Notes: generated by a model not told the origin, from the letters alone. A stretch of DNA of 64,000 bases from DATASD01 sp035478835 (GCA_035478835.1 DATIJH010000005.1:41074-105073); one strand, 5' to 3'. Numbered from the stretch's first letter, positions 17,002-26,349 are shown. Made by a program: numbers and translations.

Positions 17002-19194
17002 CTAAAGGACTTCTGGCTCTTCGGCCGCCTCGGCAGAAGAGCTGGCAAAAACATCATCAAGGCTACTGACCAGCACTTCGCGCGGACGGGCACCATCGGC
17101 GGGGCCAACAATGCCCTGCTCTTCCATGGTTTCGATCAGGCGCGCGGCGCGGCCATAGCCAATACGTAAACGGCGCTGGAGCAAGCTGGTGCTCGCTTTG
17201 CCACCTTCAACAACGACGCGTACGGCGTCTTTCCACATGTCATCATCGGCTTCGTTAGCGCCGTAATCAGCCACAACACCGCCTTTGCCGTTGAGCTGGA
17301 CCGGCTGGCTGATGATTTCGTCGTCGTATTGCGGCGGGCGCTGCATACGGATAAAGTCGGTAATTTTGGCGGTTTCGTCGTCGTCTATAAATGCCGCTTG
17401 GACGCGCTTGGGCTTGGGCATGTCGCTGGTGAGCAAGAGCATGTCACCGCGGCCAAGCAACTTTTCGGCGCCCATTTGATCAATAATGGTGCGTGAGTCA
17501 ACCTGGCTGGCCACCGTAAATGCAATACGCGCTGGCACGTTAGCCTTAATAAGGCCGGTAATGACGTCTACCGACGGGCGCTGCGTAGCAAGCACCAGGT
17601 GGATACCGGCAGCGCGCGCCTTTTGTGCCAGGCGCACGATCAGCGCCTCGACGTCGCGCGCAGCCATCATCATAAGGTCGGCGAGCTCGTCGATCACGAT
17701 CACGATGTACGGCATGCCCTCTTCTTTTTTGAGGTTGTTGTACTCAGCGATGTTGCGCTTGCCCGCTTCGGCCATAGTGCGCAAGCGGCGCTCCATTTCG
17801 GCCACGGCCCATTTAAGCGCGCTAATACATTTTTCCGGCTCATTAATAACTGGGGTAAGAAGGTGTGGAATGTCGTTGTACGGGGTGAGCTCAACTTGCT
17901 TTGGATCAACCAAAATCAGCTTGAGGTCGGCTGGTGAGTTGCGGTACAAAAGGCTGGTTAAGATGTCGTTAATCATCACTGACTTACCAGAACCGGTTTG
18001 ACCGGCCACCAAAAGGTGCGGCATCTTGGCAAGGTCGGCAACCACCGAATTACCGGCAATGTCTTTACCGATCGCAAACCCAAGCGGGCTGCTGATTTCG
18101 CCCCATTCGCGCGAACGCACGAGCGAACTCAGGCGCACGACGGCCGGTTTGAGGTTCGGCACTTCGATGCCTACGGCGCGCTTACCCGGAATTGGCGCTT
18201 CAATGCGGATGGAATGCGCGGCTAGGTCGAGCGCCAGATTATTTTCGAGTGCGGTAATTTTGGTGAGTTTTACACCGGTTGGCGGCTTGAGCGTATACTG
18301 CGTAACGCGCGGGCCGACGTTCGCGCCCTCCATCTCCACATCAATATTAAAGTTGGCAAAGGTGTCGTGAATAACCTGCGCGCTGCTTTTAACATCGCCC
18401 GGGTCGGCCTTGTCCTGCTTTTGGTTGAGCAAATTGATGCTTGGAAATTGCCAGTTGGGATCGCTGGCGGTGGTGAGCGCCTCGTGACTTTCGCTGCTGG
18501 CGAGCTTTTGTGCCGTGTTTTTCAGGCTCTTGAGGCGCGGCTTGTCGCGCTTTTCCTGCTCATCGTTATGCTCAACCGGCACGCCTTCGTTCAATTTAAA
18601 ACCGTTTGATTCTGCGCGATGCCTGAGCTGGCTGAGCTCGCCGTCTTCGTCATCGTTTTCGGATCTCTTAAATAAATGCCCAATGTTGAGCAAAACTTTT
18701 GGCGAAATACTAAACGAGAAGAATGTGGCAAGCACGGCGAACACAAACAATAACAGCGACGCCGGAAACTTATCGAGCGCGCCAAGTACCGCGCCCCCTA
18801 TGAGGTGACCGACTTGTCCGCCGTGGCCGCCCGTAATTGTGCCGTCGACGGCTTTATCTGAGAACGCCGTCATTAGCCAAGAAGACGCGAACACCAGGAG
18901 CGCGATCATGCTTGCCAAATTAGCAAACGGGATGCGCCGGTCTTCGCTCTTAAACTTGTACACGCCCCAGTAGGCCAGCGCGATTGGCAGCAAATATGCC
19001 GCCCAGCCGAACGTCCAGTAGCCGCCGTGGAACATGCCTTTGGGCAGCGCGCCGCCCGTGCCAAAGCCGCCAAGCAGCAAAAAGACAGCAAGAATAAGGA
19101 GCAGGATTGCTCCGGCGAGCGGCCAAAAGGCCGATTCTTCGGGTTCGGCTACCGCTACCCTCTTCGCGCGTGTTTGTTTTTTCTTCTGTGCCAT
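17002..19194 (-). CDS. ftsK: FtsK/SpoIIIE DNA translocase
   Basis: 730 residues: a basic N-terminus, about four membrane helices (residues 25-180), a linker, and the RecA-like motor with Walker A AGQTGSGKSVMIN and Walker B YIVIVIDELADLMM. The C-terminal winged-helix gamma domain (LLQRRLRIGYGRAARLIETM) is the module that reads polar DNA motifs. Pumps chromosome ends through the division septum. Stands alone between rnj and small orphan genes. Confidence 0.96.
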   Translation of the reverse strand: MAQKKKQTRAKRVAVAEPEESAFWPLAGAILLLILAVFLLLGGFGTGGALPKGMFHGGYWTFGWAAYLLPIALAYWGVYKFKSEDRRIPFANLASMIALLVFASSWLMTAFSDKAVDGTITGGHGGQVGHLIGGAVLGALDKFPASLLLFVFAVLATFFSFSISPKVLLNIGHLFKRSENDDEDGELSQLRHRAESNGFKLNEGVPVEHNDEQEKRDKPRLKSLKNTAQKLASSESHEALTTASDPNWQFPSINLLNQKQDKADPGDVKSSAQVIHDTFANFNIDVEMEGANVGPRVTQYTLKPPTGVKLTKITALENNLALDLAAHSIRIEAPIPGKRAVGIEVPNLKPAVVRLSSLVRSREWGEISSPLGFAIGKDIAGNSVVADLAKMPHLLVAGQTGSGKSVMINDILTSLLYRNSPADLKLILVDPKQVELTPYNDIPHLLTPVINEPEKCISALKWAVAEMERRLRTMAEAGKRNIAEYNNLKKEEGMPYIVIVIDELADLMMMAARDVEALIVRLAQKARAAGIHLVLATQRPSVDVITGLIKANVPARIAFTVASQVDSRTIIDQMGAEKLLGRGDMLLLTSDMPKPKRVQAAFIDDDETAKITDFIRMQRPPQYDDEIISQPVQLNGKGGVVADYGANEADDDMWKDAVRVVVEGGKASTSLLQRRLRIGYGRAARLIETMEEQGIVGPADGARPREVLVSSLDDVFASSSAEAAEEPEVL

Positions 19195-19238
19195 TACAGT
19201 TTGATTCTAGCAGACTTACTGCTTTTGGTTACAAATTT

Positions 19239-19267
19239 ATTATAGCAAAAATTACAACTCATGTCAA
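19239..19267 (-). promoter_or_regulatory. Consensus promoter upstream of ftsK
   Basis: Perfect TTGACA (19262-19267), 17-base spacer and TATAAT (19239-19244) on the minus strand. A second -10-like TAGAAT lies 9 bases before the ftsK ATG. Confidence 0.8.
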
Positions 19268-19313
19268 AACTGTTATGGTTTGCTATGCGGGTTGGACGTA
19301 CTGTGCCGTGCAG

Positions 19314-21431
19314 CTAATCGGTGCGGGCGTCTTGGGTGAGCAAGCGGGCGCGCATTTCTTTAAAGCGGCGTTCTTGTTCGGCAGCAATTTCTTCGCCGGT
19401 TTTAGTTTGGGCGGTTTGATGCACGGTCTTGGTGGCCTCCCCTTTGCCGCCAATGACGTTGACCACAGGAATGACGATCGGGCTGCGCTGGGTTTGCTCG
19501 AACAAATAGTGCGTGATGTGGTCTTTGAGCTCGGCTTTGAAACGGTCGAGGTCGACACGCTTGTAGCGCTGGCCAACGGCGCGGCGGAGTTCGGCGCGCA
19601 AGCCGTTCATGAGGTCCTCGTTGTCACGCATATAGATGAAGCCGCGCGAGATGATGTCGGGGCTGGTCAGTAAGTTACCGGATTTTTTATCGACGGTGAG
19701 CACAACGGCTACGAGGCCTTCCTCGCTTAGCAGCACGCGGTCTTTGACCACTACGTTGTTGACGATGGCGCCGGTCTGGTCGACCAGAATGGTACCGTGC
19801 GGCACATTGCCGGCAACCTCGATTGTATCCGGGGTGAGCGCGATGATGTCGCCGTTGTCGGCGTTCACACAGTTGCCGCGCGGCACGCCATTTTCGATGG
19901 CGAGCTCGATATGGCGCTGCTTAACGCGGTACGCGCCGTAGATTGGAATGAAGAATTTCGGTTGCGTGTATTGGATCATTTCGGCGTATTCGTCGCGGCT
20001 GGCATGGCCGGAAACGTGCAGCGGGCCGACGTGGTCGAGGTCGTGATTGCGCGCTTCAAACACATGCACGCCTTTGCGCGTCAGGCCGTCGACCATGTCG
20101 CCGACGAGCTTGTCGTTGCCGCTTTCCGGAATTGGTGTGCTGGAAAGGATCACGGTGTCCTGCTCTTTGAGTTTGACGTGCTTGTGATCGCCGCTGGCCA
20201 TACGCTGCAAGGCGGAGCTTGGCTCGCCCTGGCTACCGGTACAGACCACGACCACTTCGTTATCCTTCATGGTGTTGACGTTGGCGATTGGCACGAATGT
20301 GCCTTTTGGAATACGCACAAATCCGTGGCGCACAGCCATTTCGAGTGTGCTGACCATGCTGCGGCCGTCCATGGCGACCTTGCGGCCGTGGTGTACGGCG
20401 GCGTTAATGATCATCTGGACGCGGTTCATGTTGGTGCTGAACAAGCCGATAAAGATGCGGCCCGGCGCCTGTTGCATAATGTCGATGAAGCTTTGCTCGA
20501 TAGTGCTTTCGGATGGCGTGCGGCCGAGGCGCTCGGCGGTGGTGCTTTCACTCAACAGGGCGAGCACACCTTCGCGGCCAAGTTCTTGCAGGCGCTCAAT
20601 GTCGCTGCGCTCGTGGTCGAGCGGGTTCGGGTCAAAGCGGAAGTCACCGGTGTTAATCAAGCGGCCGACCGGCGTGTCGAGTACGATACAGGTGCTGCCG
20701 GGGATGGAGTGTGTGACGCGCACCAGCTCAACAAAGAATTCGCCGAGCTTAAGGCGCTCGTGCGTGGTTTCGTTCATGGTCACGGTCTGGAGTGCAAAGC
20801 CTTCGGGCATTGGCAAGCCAAAGTTTTCAAAGATTTCTTCGACGCGGCCGATGGTGAATTTAGAGCCATAAATTGGCGCCGGGAACTTGGGCACGATGTG
20901 CGGCAAGCCGCCGATGTGGTCAAGGTGGCCGTGCGTAATAACGTAAGCGCGCAGCTTGTGGCGGATGCTTTCGAGGTACGTGGTATCGGCGATGCCGTAG
21001 TTGATGCCCGGCAAGTCAACGCCCAGGTCGTTGCCGGCGTCCATGATGACTGCATCGTTTATGTATTCGACGAGGATCATGTTTTTGGAGCCACCGCCGT
21101 CCATGCCGCCCAAACCGATGACTTTAAGCCGGGGGCTGTCATCGATAAAGTTGGCGCGGCGCTGATTGGCCTCGGCCGGCACAACGGCTGCCGAATACTG
21201 GTTGGCGATGCGCTGTGCGTCGGTCTGCGCGCGCTTTTGAGCGCGTACGGCGGCGCCGCGAGTAGCCGAGCTAAAGTTGCTCTTCATACCGCCCTGCTGG
21301 CCACGCTTTGGGCGCTGGCCGCCAGCGTTACCGCCGCCATTTTGGCTCGGGTTGTTGCCGCCCTGCTGCTGGCCGCCATTACTCTGACGCCTGGGGCGAT
21401 TATTTTTAGGTTTGTTATTGTCGTTATTCAT
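19314..21431 (-). CDS. rnj: Ribonuclease J
   Basis: 705 residues. About 90 N-terminal residues are Asn/Gly/Gln/Arg-rich and disordered, longer than in many homologues. Then the metallo-beta-lactamase core with zinc motif THGHLDHIGG, the beta-CASP domain and the C-terminal domain. 5'-3' exonuclease and endonuclease in mRNA decay and rRNA processing. Start supported by AAAGGATAGACC. Last gene of the rpsO-pnp-orf-udg-rnj group. Confidence 0.96.
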   Translation of the reverse strand: MNNDNNKPKNNRPRRQSNGGQQQGGNNPSQNGGGNAGGQRPKRGQQGGMKSNFSSATRGAAVRAQKRAQTDAQRIANQYSAAVVPAEANQRRANFIDDSPRLKVIGLGGMDGGGSKNMILVEYINDAVIMDAGNDLGVDLPGINYGIADTTYLESIRHKLRAYVITHGHLDHIGGLPHIVPKFPAPIYGSKFTIGRVEEIFENFGLPMPEGFALQTVTMNETTHERLKLGEFFVELVRVTHSIPGSTCIVLDTPVGRLINTGDFRFDPNPLDHERSDIERLQELGREGVLALLSESTTAERLGRTPSESTIEQSFIDIMQQAPGRIFIGLFSTNMNRVQMIINAAVHHGRKVAMDGRSMVSTLEMAVRHGFVRIPKGTFVPIANVNTMKDNEVVVVCTGSQGEPSSALQRMASGDHKHVKLKEQDTVILSSTPIPESGNDKLVGDMVDGLTRKGVHVFEARNHDLDHVGPLHVSGHASRDEYAEMIQYTQPKFFIPIYGAYRVKQRHIELAIENGVPRGNCVNADNGDIIALTPDTIEVAGNVPHGTILVDQTGAIVNNVVVKDRVLLSEEGLVAVVLTVDKKSGNLLTSPDIISRGFIYMRDNEDLMNGLRAELRRAVGQRYKRVDLDRFKAELKDHITHYLFEQTQRSPIVIPVVNVIGGKGEATKTVHQTAQTKTGEEIAAEQERRFKEMRARLLTQDARTD

Positions 21432-21457
21432 CTGGTCTATCCTTTCTTTGGAAGATA

Positions 21458-22099
21458 TCAGTTGTTAATGAGTTTCATAATTTCGGGAATCTGCGCAAAA
21501 TCGTCGATTAAGGTCTGGCGCAAGCTGCCGTTATACAACGCAGCTGCCGGGTGGAACAGGGGCAAAATCACCACTGGTATGCCGGCTGATTTGCCGCCAT
21601 CGCCCTTAAAATTTAAACGAATGCGCTTGGGCTGGCCGTGGACCTTACTGATTTGCAGGTTTGGCAGAAAGCAGCCCATACCGTGGCGGCCCAGTGGCAC
21701 CAAAAGCTTTGGCCGGATAACCTCGATTTGCTGCTGGAGGTACGGCAAAAACGCAGCCTTTTCTTCTGGCAATGGGTCACGGTTGTTTGGCGGGCGGTAT
21801 TTCAGGATGCTCGTAATGTAAACGTCCTTGCGGTCGAGACCGATCATGGCAAGCATTTCGTCCAAGAACTTGCCCGCGGCACCGACAAACGGCAGGCCGG
21901 TGAGGTCTTCGTTCTTGCCTGGCGCTTCGCCGACAAATACGATCTCGGCCGATGGACTACCATCGCCGAACACCATGTTTTTGGCCGTCTTGGCCAAATC
22001 CGGGCAGACATGTTTTTTGATGATCTCTGCTTTAATTTGGTCAAGTTTGCGTTGTTTGGCTTGTAAGATGTCGTCGGTTTTATTGGTTTTATCGGCCAT
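21458..22099 (-). CDS. Family 4-type uracil-DNA glycosylase lacking Fe-S ligands
   Basis: 213 residues. Family-4 motifs are clear: FVGEAPGKNEDLTGLPFVG (motif 1 and uracil pocket) and the C-terminal LFHPAAALYN (motif 2). It removes uracil from DNA. Of the four cysteines that normally bind a [4Fe-4S] cluster, only Cys32 can be aligned; the others appear as Lys29, Tyr101 (KYRPPNNR instead of KCRPPxNR) and Phe117. Start supported by CGAGGAG. Sits between pnp/orf72 and rnj. Confidence 0.9.
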   Translation of the reverse strand: MADKTNKTDDILQAKQRKLDQIKAEIIKKHVCPDLAKTAKNMVFGDGSPSAEIVFVGEAPGKNEDLTGLPFVGAAGKFLDEMLAMIGLDRKDVYITSILKYRPPNNRDPLPEEKAAFLPYLQQQIEVIRPKLLVPLGRHGMGCFLPNLQISKVHGQPKRIRLNFKGDGGKSAGIPVVILPLFHPAAALYNGSLRQTLIDDFAQIPEIMKLINN

Positions 22100-22307
22100 T
22101 CTTTGCTCCTCGGAGGGTCAAATACACACGATTGATGCCAACGGCCAGCAGCACGAGCGCGAGCGCGTATTGCTGCAAGCTGCCGGTATCAAGTGCTCGC
22201 GCAGCCAATAGGTTGGCGAGCACTAACGATACCACGGCCTCACCCAACCACACAAGGCGCTTGTGGGTGAGATTGTGGACAACGGGTTTACTGTGCGTCT
22301 TTTCCAT
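22089..22307 (-). CDS. Small two-helix membrane protein
   Basis: 72 residues with two predicted membrane helices (about 20-37 and 45-62). It overlaps the pnp 3' end by 20 bases and the udg start by 11, so it would be translationally coupled. No family recognised and no Shine-Dalgarno, so weaker than its neighbours. Confidence 0.55.
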   Translation of the reverse strand: MEKTHSKPVVHNLTHKRLVWLGEAVVSLVLANLLAARALDTGSLQQYALALVLLAVGINRVYLTLRGAKNGR

Positions 22308-24462
22308 TTTTAAGTTCGCGGGCGGCGGCTTTCATGCTGAGCTGCAGACGGCCGCGGTCGTCAATAGCAACTAATTTTACGGTGACGCGGTCGCCTTCTT
22401 TGACGACGTCACTTGGTTTGTTGACGCGTTCTTCGGCCATTTCGCTGACGTGGACTAGGCCGTCCTTGCCGGGCATAATCTGCACGAATGCGCCAAAGTC
22501 CATGACGCTCACCACCGGTACATCTTTGTAAATTTTGCCGACTTCCGGCTCAGCAACGATAGATTGAATCCACTGCTTGGCTTTTTCGATGCTGTCGCCG
22601 TCCGGGCTGGCGATCATCACGGCGCCGTCGTCCTTGATGTCGATCTGCGCGCCGGTTTCGGCCACGATCTTCTGGATGACTTCGCCGCCCTTGCCGATTA
22701 CCTCGCGGATTTTATCGGGGTTAATCATGATGGTTTCGACGCGCGGCGCGTACGGGCTGAGCGAGTTGCGCGGTTCGCTGAGCGTGGTGAGCATGTGTTC
22801 GAGGATGTGAGCGCGGCCGTCCTTGGCCTGCTCGAGCGCCTGGCGCAAGACTTCAACCGGCAAGCCGTGAACTTTCATGTCCATTTGCAGCGCGGTGATG
22901 CCTTTGCTAGTACCGGTAACTTTAAAGTCCATGTCGCCGGCAAAATCTTCGGCGTCGGCGATGTCGCTGAGCACGACAACCTTGTCGCCCTCGATCATCA
23001 GGCCCATGGCAATACCGCTGACCGGTGCCTTAAGCGGCACGCCGGCGTCCATGAGCGCCAAACAGCTGGAGCACGTCGCAGCCATGCTGGTCGAGCCATG
23101 CTGGCTCATAATTTCGGTGACCGAGCGGATAGTGTACGGAAAGTCGGTTTCGCTTGGCAGCATTGGCAGCAGTGCGCGCTCAGCCAAGTAGCCGTGGCCA
23201 ATTTCGCGGCGGCCCGGACTGCCGAGGCGGCGAATATCGCCAACGGTGTATGCCGGTGCGTTGTAGTGATGCATGTAGCGGCGTTCGCCCTCTTGTTCCA
23301 TGGTGTCGACGAGCTGCGCGTAACTGAGCGGCGCCAAGGTGACGATGTTCAACCCTTGGGTCATGCCGCGGGTGAACAAACTAGAGCCGTGAGCGCGCGG
23401 CAGCAAACCGACTTGGCTGCTAAGCGGGCGGATCTCGGTAAAGTTACGGCCATCAGGACGCACGTTTTCTTCCAGAATTCCCTTGCGAACATCTTTGTTG
23501 GCGGCGCTGGCAAAGGCGTCTTCGTAGTCGCGTTTAACGCTGTCCCACTCTTCGCCGAGCTGTTCGGCAAAGTGCGCCATGAGTTCTTCGCGGATGACGT
23601 GCATTTTTTCGTGGCGTTCGGCGTATGGCGCGCGGATATTTTTGCCAAGTTTGCCTTCGAGCCATTCGTTGACGGCGTCCTGGATGTCTTCGCTTGGCAG
23701 GCTGAGTTCGTACTCGCGCTTTTCTACGCCAACTTTGGCGACCAGCTGTTCTTGCAATGCGATCGCCGGCTGCATGGCAGCTTGGGCGAATGCCAGCGCT
23801 TCGACCACCTGTTCTTCGGTGGCTTCGTTAGCGCCGGCCTCAACCATCATAATGGCGTCTTTGGTGCCAGCTACAAAGAGGTCGAGCACGTTCTCGGCCA
23901 GCTCCTCACGCGACAAAAATGCGGCCATCTTGCCGTCTTTGATGCCAACGCGAAGGCCGGCGACTGGGCCGTCAAACGGTGCGCCGGTAAGCATAAAGGC
24001 GGCGCTCATGGCAATCATGGCGATGGCGTCCGGACGAAACGCCGGGTCAAGGCTCAAGACCGTCGAAACCCCCTGCACCTCATGGCGGTAGCCTTTTGGC
24101 CACAGCGGACGGATTGGGCGGTCAATCAAGCGGCCGATTAATACGGCTTCGTCGCTGGGGCGGCCTTCGCGCTTAATGAATCGCGAGCCGCTGATCTTGC
24201 CGGCTGCATACATTTTTTCTTCGTAATCAATGCTTAAGGGAAAATAGTCGAATCCAGCGAGCGGCTTGTCGCTCACCATAGCGGTCGCCAGGATTACGGT
24301 GTCACCATAAGTAGCCAACACTGCAGCCGTTGAGCGGAACCCAACGCGGTTGACTTCTAATTTGAGCTTGCGGCCGCAAAAGTCGGTCTCGACGCTCAAA
24401 ATTGGTTTGTTAAATGGGTTAATGATATCTGTCACGCGGTGTCCCATTCCTTTCGTCGTCAT
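22288..24462 (-). CDS. pnp: Polynucleotide phosphorylase
   Basis: About 724 residues: two RNase PH domains, a KH domain (INPDKIREVIGKGGEVIQKI) and an S1 domain (GKIYKDVPVVSVMDFGAFVQ). Catalytic region includes PLKAPVSGIAMGLM. Phosphorolytic 3'-5' exoribonuclease. The start is uncertain: ATG at 24462, ATG at 24447 or GTG at 24438 are all possible, with AAAGGA nearby. An ATG at 24498 lies before a TATATT box and is less likely. Follows rpsO, the widespread bacterial order. Confidence 0.95.
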   Translation of the reverse strand: MTTKGMGHRVTDIINPFNKPILSVETDFCGRKLKLEVNRVGFRSTAAVLATYGDTVILATAMVSDKPLAGFDYFPLSIDYEEKMYAAGKISGSRFIKREGRPSDEAVLIGRLIDRPIRPLWPKGYRHEVQGVSTVLSLDPAFRPDAIAMIAMSAAFMLTGAPFDGPVAGLRVGIKDGKMAAFLSREELAENVLDLFVAGTKDAIMMVEAGANEATEEQVVEALAFAQAAMQPAIALQEQLVAKVGVEKREYELSLPSEDIQDAVNEWLEGKLGKNIRAPYAERHEKMHVIREELMAHFAEQLGEEWDSVKRDYEDAFASAANKDVRKGILEENVRPDGRNFTEIRPLSSQVGLLPRAHGSSLFTRGMTQGLNIVTLAPLSYAQLVDTMEQEGERRYMHHYNAPAYTVGDIRRLGSPGRREIGHGYLAERALLPMLPSETDFPYTIRSVTEIMSQHGSTSMAATCSSCLALMDAGVPLKAPVSGIAMGLMIEGDKVVVLSDIADAEDFAGDMDFKVTGTSKGITALQMDMKVHGLPVEVLRQALEQAKDGRAHILEHMLTTLSEPRNSLSPYAPRVETIMINPDKIREVIGKGGEVIQKIVAETGAQIDIKDDGAVMIASPDGDSIEKAKQWIQSIVAEPEVGKIYKDVPVVSVMDFGAFVQIMPGKDGLVHVSEMAEERVNKPSDVVKEGDRVTVKLVAIDDRGRLQLSMKAAARELKNGKDAQ

Positions 24463-24558
24463 CAGCAGAGTGCAAATATACTGCCCCTTGTGCGTCAATG
24501 ATCGAGAGCGTATATCTGTGGCTCTACCGATGAGTTAAGTTTAAAAGTGCACAAGCTT

Positions 24559-24583
24559 GGAGCCTCGCCCCTCGGGGAGGCTC
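24559..24583 (-). other. Hairpin between rpsO and pnp
   Basis: GGAGCCTC / GAGGCTC stem with an inner CCCC/GGGG extension and no T-run on either strand. More likely an attenuator or RNase processing site than a simple terminator; in E. coli the same intergenic region holds a terminator and an RNase III site. Confidence 0.55.
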
Positions 24584-24595
24584 GTAGTCTATACA

Positions 24596-24862
24596 CTAGC
24601 GACGAATGCCGAGCTTTTTGATAAGCTCAAGATATGCCTGACCGTCTTTGCTGGCAATGTACTGCAAGTTGCGCTTGCGCTGGCCGACCAACTGGAGCAA
24701 ACCGCGGCGGGCGGCAAAGTCTTTTTTGTTGACTTTGAGGTGCTCGGTAAGTTCTTTGATGCGCTCGGTTGCGATACCAACCTGCACCGCGGCGCTACCG
24801 GTGTCGGTCTTGTGCTTTTGCAAGTCTTTGACGACTGCTTGTTTCTTGTCGTTTGTAATCAT
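24596..24862 (-). CDS. rpsO: Ribosomal protein uS15
   Basis: 88 residues, the normal length. Core segments TGSAAVQVGIATERIKELTEH and LLQLVGQRKRNLQYI match uS15, which binds 16S rRNA helices 20-22. TAAAAT lies 9 bases upstream of the ATG and there is no Shine-Dalgarno. Confidence 0.97.
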   Translation of the reverse strand: MITNDKKQAVVKDLQKHKTDTGSAAVQVGIATERIKELTEHLKVNKKDFAARRGLLQLVGQRKRNLQYIASKDGQAYLELIKKLGIRR

Positions 24863-24905
24863 ACTACAGCTATTTTAACTGATGTAAGGCAGAAAAACAA
24901 CCCCT

Positions 24906-25400
24906 TTAGGCTTCACCGTTTGCTGCAGGGCCGGTCTCGGGTGGCAGCTGCGGCATCCTGGCATCTTCGGGAACCCGGGCAAATATCCCCGTTTGAAGGC
25001 TCGGATCAAGTCGTCCGCGGAATACATCAATATCCTCATAAGCTACCGGGGCGACAGCATAAGTATTCGGCCCTGTGTTCTCAAATTGTGCGTACCGCGC
25101 TTCGTCCTCGCGCCAGTTGTTCGCCATACCCTCAAGCCTGTCGGCATACTTAAAAGCCTTGCCCGCCACAAGCCGGGCGATTACGCCGCCGGTTACCACA
25201 AGTCCGATATCGCGATCCGTTTCGCTTTGCGTAAGATCTCCGCTTATATGTATGGCCAACTCGCCTGCTCCAAAGGTGATGGCGCCGGCAGCCACTACCG
25301 CACCGACGCGGCCCACAATGCGGGCACGGCGCGCTTGCAGCTCATAACTAAATGGGGGCTTCAGCGGCGGATCAATCCAGTCTTTAATGCGTCGTAACAT
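24906..25400 (-). CDS. Hypothetical membrane protein
   Basis: 164 residues with a basic N-terminus and two predicted membrane helices (about 28-50 and 60-78), then a polar C-terminal half. AGGGATTACTG precedes the start. It follows a 34-codon ORF and a 262-residue membrane protein, all closely spaced and probably cotranscribed. No family recognised. Confidence 0.65.
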   Translation of the reverse strand: MLRRIKDWIDPPLKPPFSYELQARRARIVGRVGAVVAAGAITFGAGELAIHISGDLTQSETDRDIGLVVTGGVIARLVAGKAFKYADRLEGMANNWREDEARYAQFENTGPNTYAVAPVAYEDIDVFRGRLDPSLQTGIFARVPEDARMPQLPPETGPAANGEA

Positions 25401-25409
25401 CAGTAATCC

Positions 25410-25514
25410 CTAGCTCCAAACACCAGTAGAAGGCGTGACATTCACAGACTCGGCGTAATATGAGGGAATTCTGTAGCAGGCTAAGTCGCGTACTCCGTTG
25501 GTAACTCGCTTCAT
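25410..25514 (-). CDS. Possible 34-residue peptide
   Basis: An ATG at 25512-25514 with AGAGGA 6 bases upstream opens a 34-codon frame (start MKRVTNGVRD, end TPSTGVWS) ending at TAG 25410-25412. It fills the gap between the genes ending at 25517 and starting at 25400 and begins 2 bases after the former's stop. The good ribosome site and tight packing support translation. No homology can be judged at this length. Confidence 0.4.
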   Translation of the reverse strand: MKRVTNGVRDLACYRIPSYYAESVNVTPSTGVWS

Positions 25515-25516
25515 GA

Positions 25517-26305
25517 CTAATCCTCTCGCGTTGGGGCATAAATGTTATGAATACTGTGCGCCACCCCAAGGCCGCGGGCCGCTGCAATAGTAGATGCGAC
25601 GATAACTCTATCCATTGCAGCCTTGCCGTCCTCTGTCGCGCGGACGGCGCGAAGGGTGCCACGCACAGCCGCCGCCATGGCCATTGCGCCAAACGGAATC
25701 GTAATGTAGGGCTTATCCGGCACGAATAGCGTGGCGGATACGTCTGCTATGAATGCCGCACCACCAGCGAACATCTGAGCCGCACCACGCCTGAATCGCC
25801 CATCAGCCTCCGCCTTATCCTGAGCAGCTTCCTGTGCAGCCACCCGCATAGTCAAATGCCCTACGCCCTGCATAACGAGCTGCTCCATCATAAATCGCCC
25901 CTCTTGCCAAGCCCGCGTGAGATCCTTCCCACTCTGACCGCTCAGCAAGGCGTCCATATAATCACGGCCGAGATCTATATTATCCGTGGCGCCAATCGCA
26001 ATCCATGGGTTCTCGAGGTTGTCCGAAGCGCCCAACTGAAACGTGCCGGCAATCGTATCATCCGACTGCGGCAAGAGCGAAGTGACCTCTTCTGGCCCCA
26101 AAAGAGCAATACTTATAGGCGTGTATCCGTCACTTTCAACGGTGGTGGCTTCTTGCGGTTGCACAGCAGGCACAAGCCCGTAGGCCGTGTGCGCTTGTTT
26201 CGTGACACTCCAGCTGCCCCAGGACGCCGGGTGGCTATATGCCAGATTATCGGCATTAAATACCCGGGGTAACGGCGCTGATTCGGCCGGCGTCTCAAAA
26301 CTCAT
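25517..26305 (-). CDS. Hypothetical membrane-associated protein
   Basis: 262 residues. The N-terminal half is polar; the C-terminal half (about 170-255) has Ala-rich hydrophobic stretches (AAQMFAGGAAFIADVSATLF and IPFGAMAMAAAV) that may form two membrane helices. No known motif. First gene of a three-gene orphan operon with a TTGACT promoter whose -10 box lies 9 bases from the ATG. Confidence 0.65.
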   Translation of the reverse strand: MSFETPAESAPLPRVFNADNLAYSHPASWGSWSVTKQAHTAYGLVPAVQPQEATTVESDGYTPISIALLGPEEVTSLLPQSDDTIAGTFQLGASDNLENPWIAIGATDNIDLGRDYMDALLSGQSGKDLTRAWQEGRFMMEQLVMQGVGHLTMRVAAQEAAQDKAEADGRFRRGAAQMFAGGAAFIADVSATLFVPDKPYITIPFGAMAMAAAVRGTLRAVRATEDGKAAMDRVIVASTIAAARGLGVAHSIHNIYAPTRED

Positions 26306-26314
26306 ATTGTGTGT

Positions 26315-26343
26315 ATTATCTCATTAAATTACCGATAAGTCAA
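26315..26343 (-). promoter_or_regulatory. Promoter of the 26305 orphan operon
   Basis: TTGACT (26338-26343), 17-base spacer, GATAAT (26315-26320) on the minus strand. Confidence 0.6.
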
Positions 26344-26349
26344 ATAACA

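Noticed and set aside
19797..21821. A 674-codon open frame antisense to rnj
   Set aside because: It is the mirror of a highly conserved RNase J and udg coding strand. Its composition (His/Val/Ala-rich, no motifs) is what antisense frames in GC-rich genes give.
22564..24141. A 525-codon open frame antisense to pnp
   Set aside because: Shadow of the PNPase gene; no recognisable protein features.
24490..24545. tRNA-like sequence on the minus strand (CATCGGTAGAGC)
   Set aside because: Only a D-arm-like piece is present. There is no anticodon arm, no TTCRANYC T-loop and no acceptor stem.
25384..25692. 102-codon minus-strand frame overlapping the 25517 gene
   Set aside because: It lies in another frame of a longer, better supported gene and has no ribosome site.
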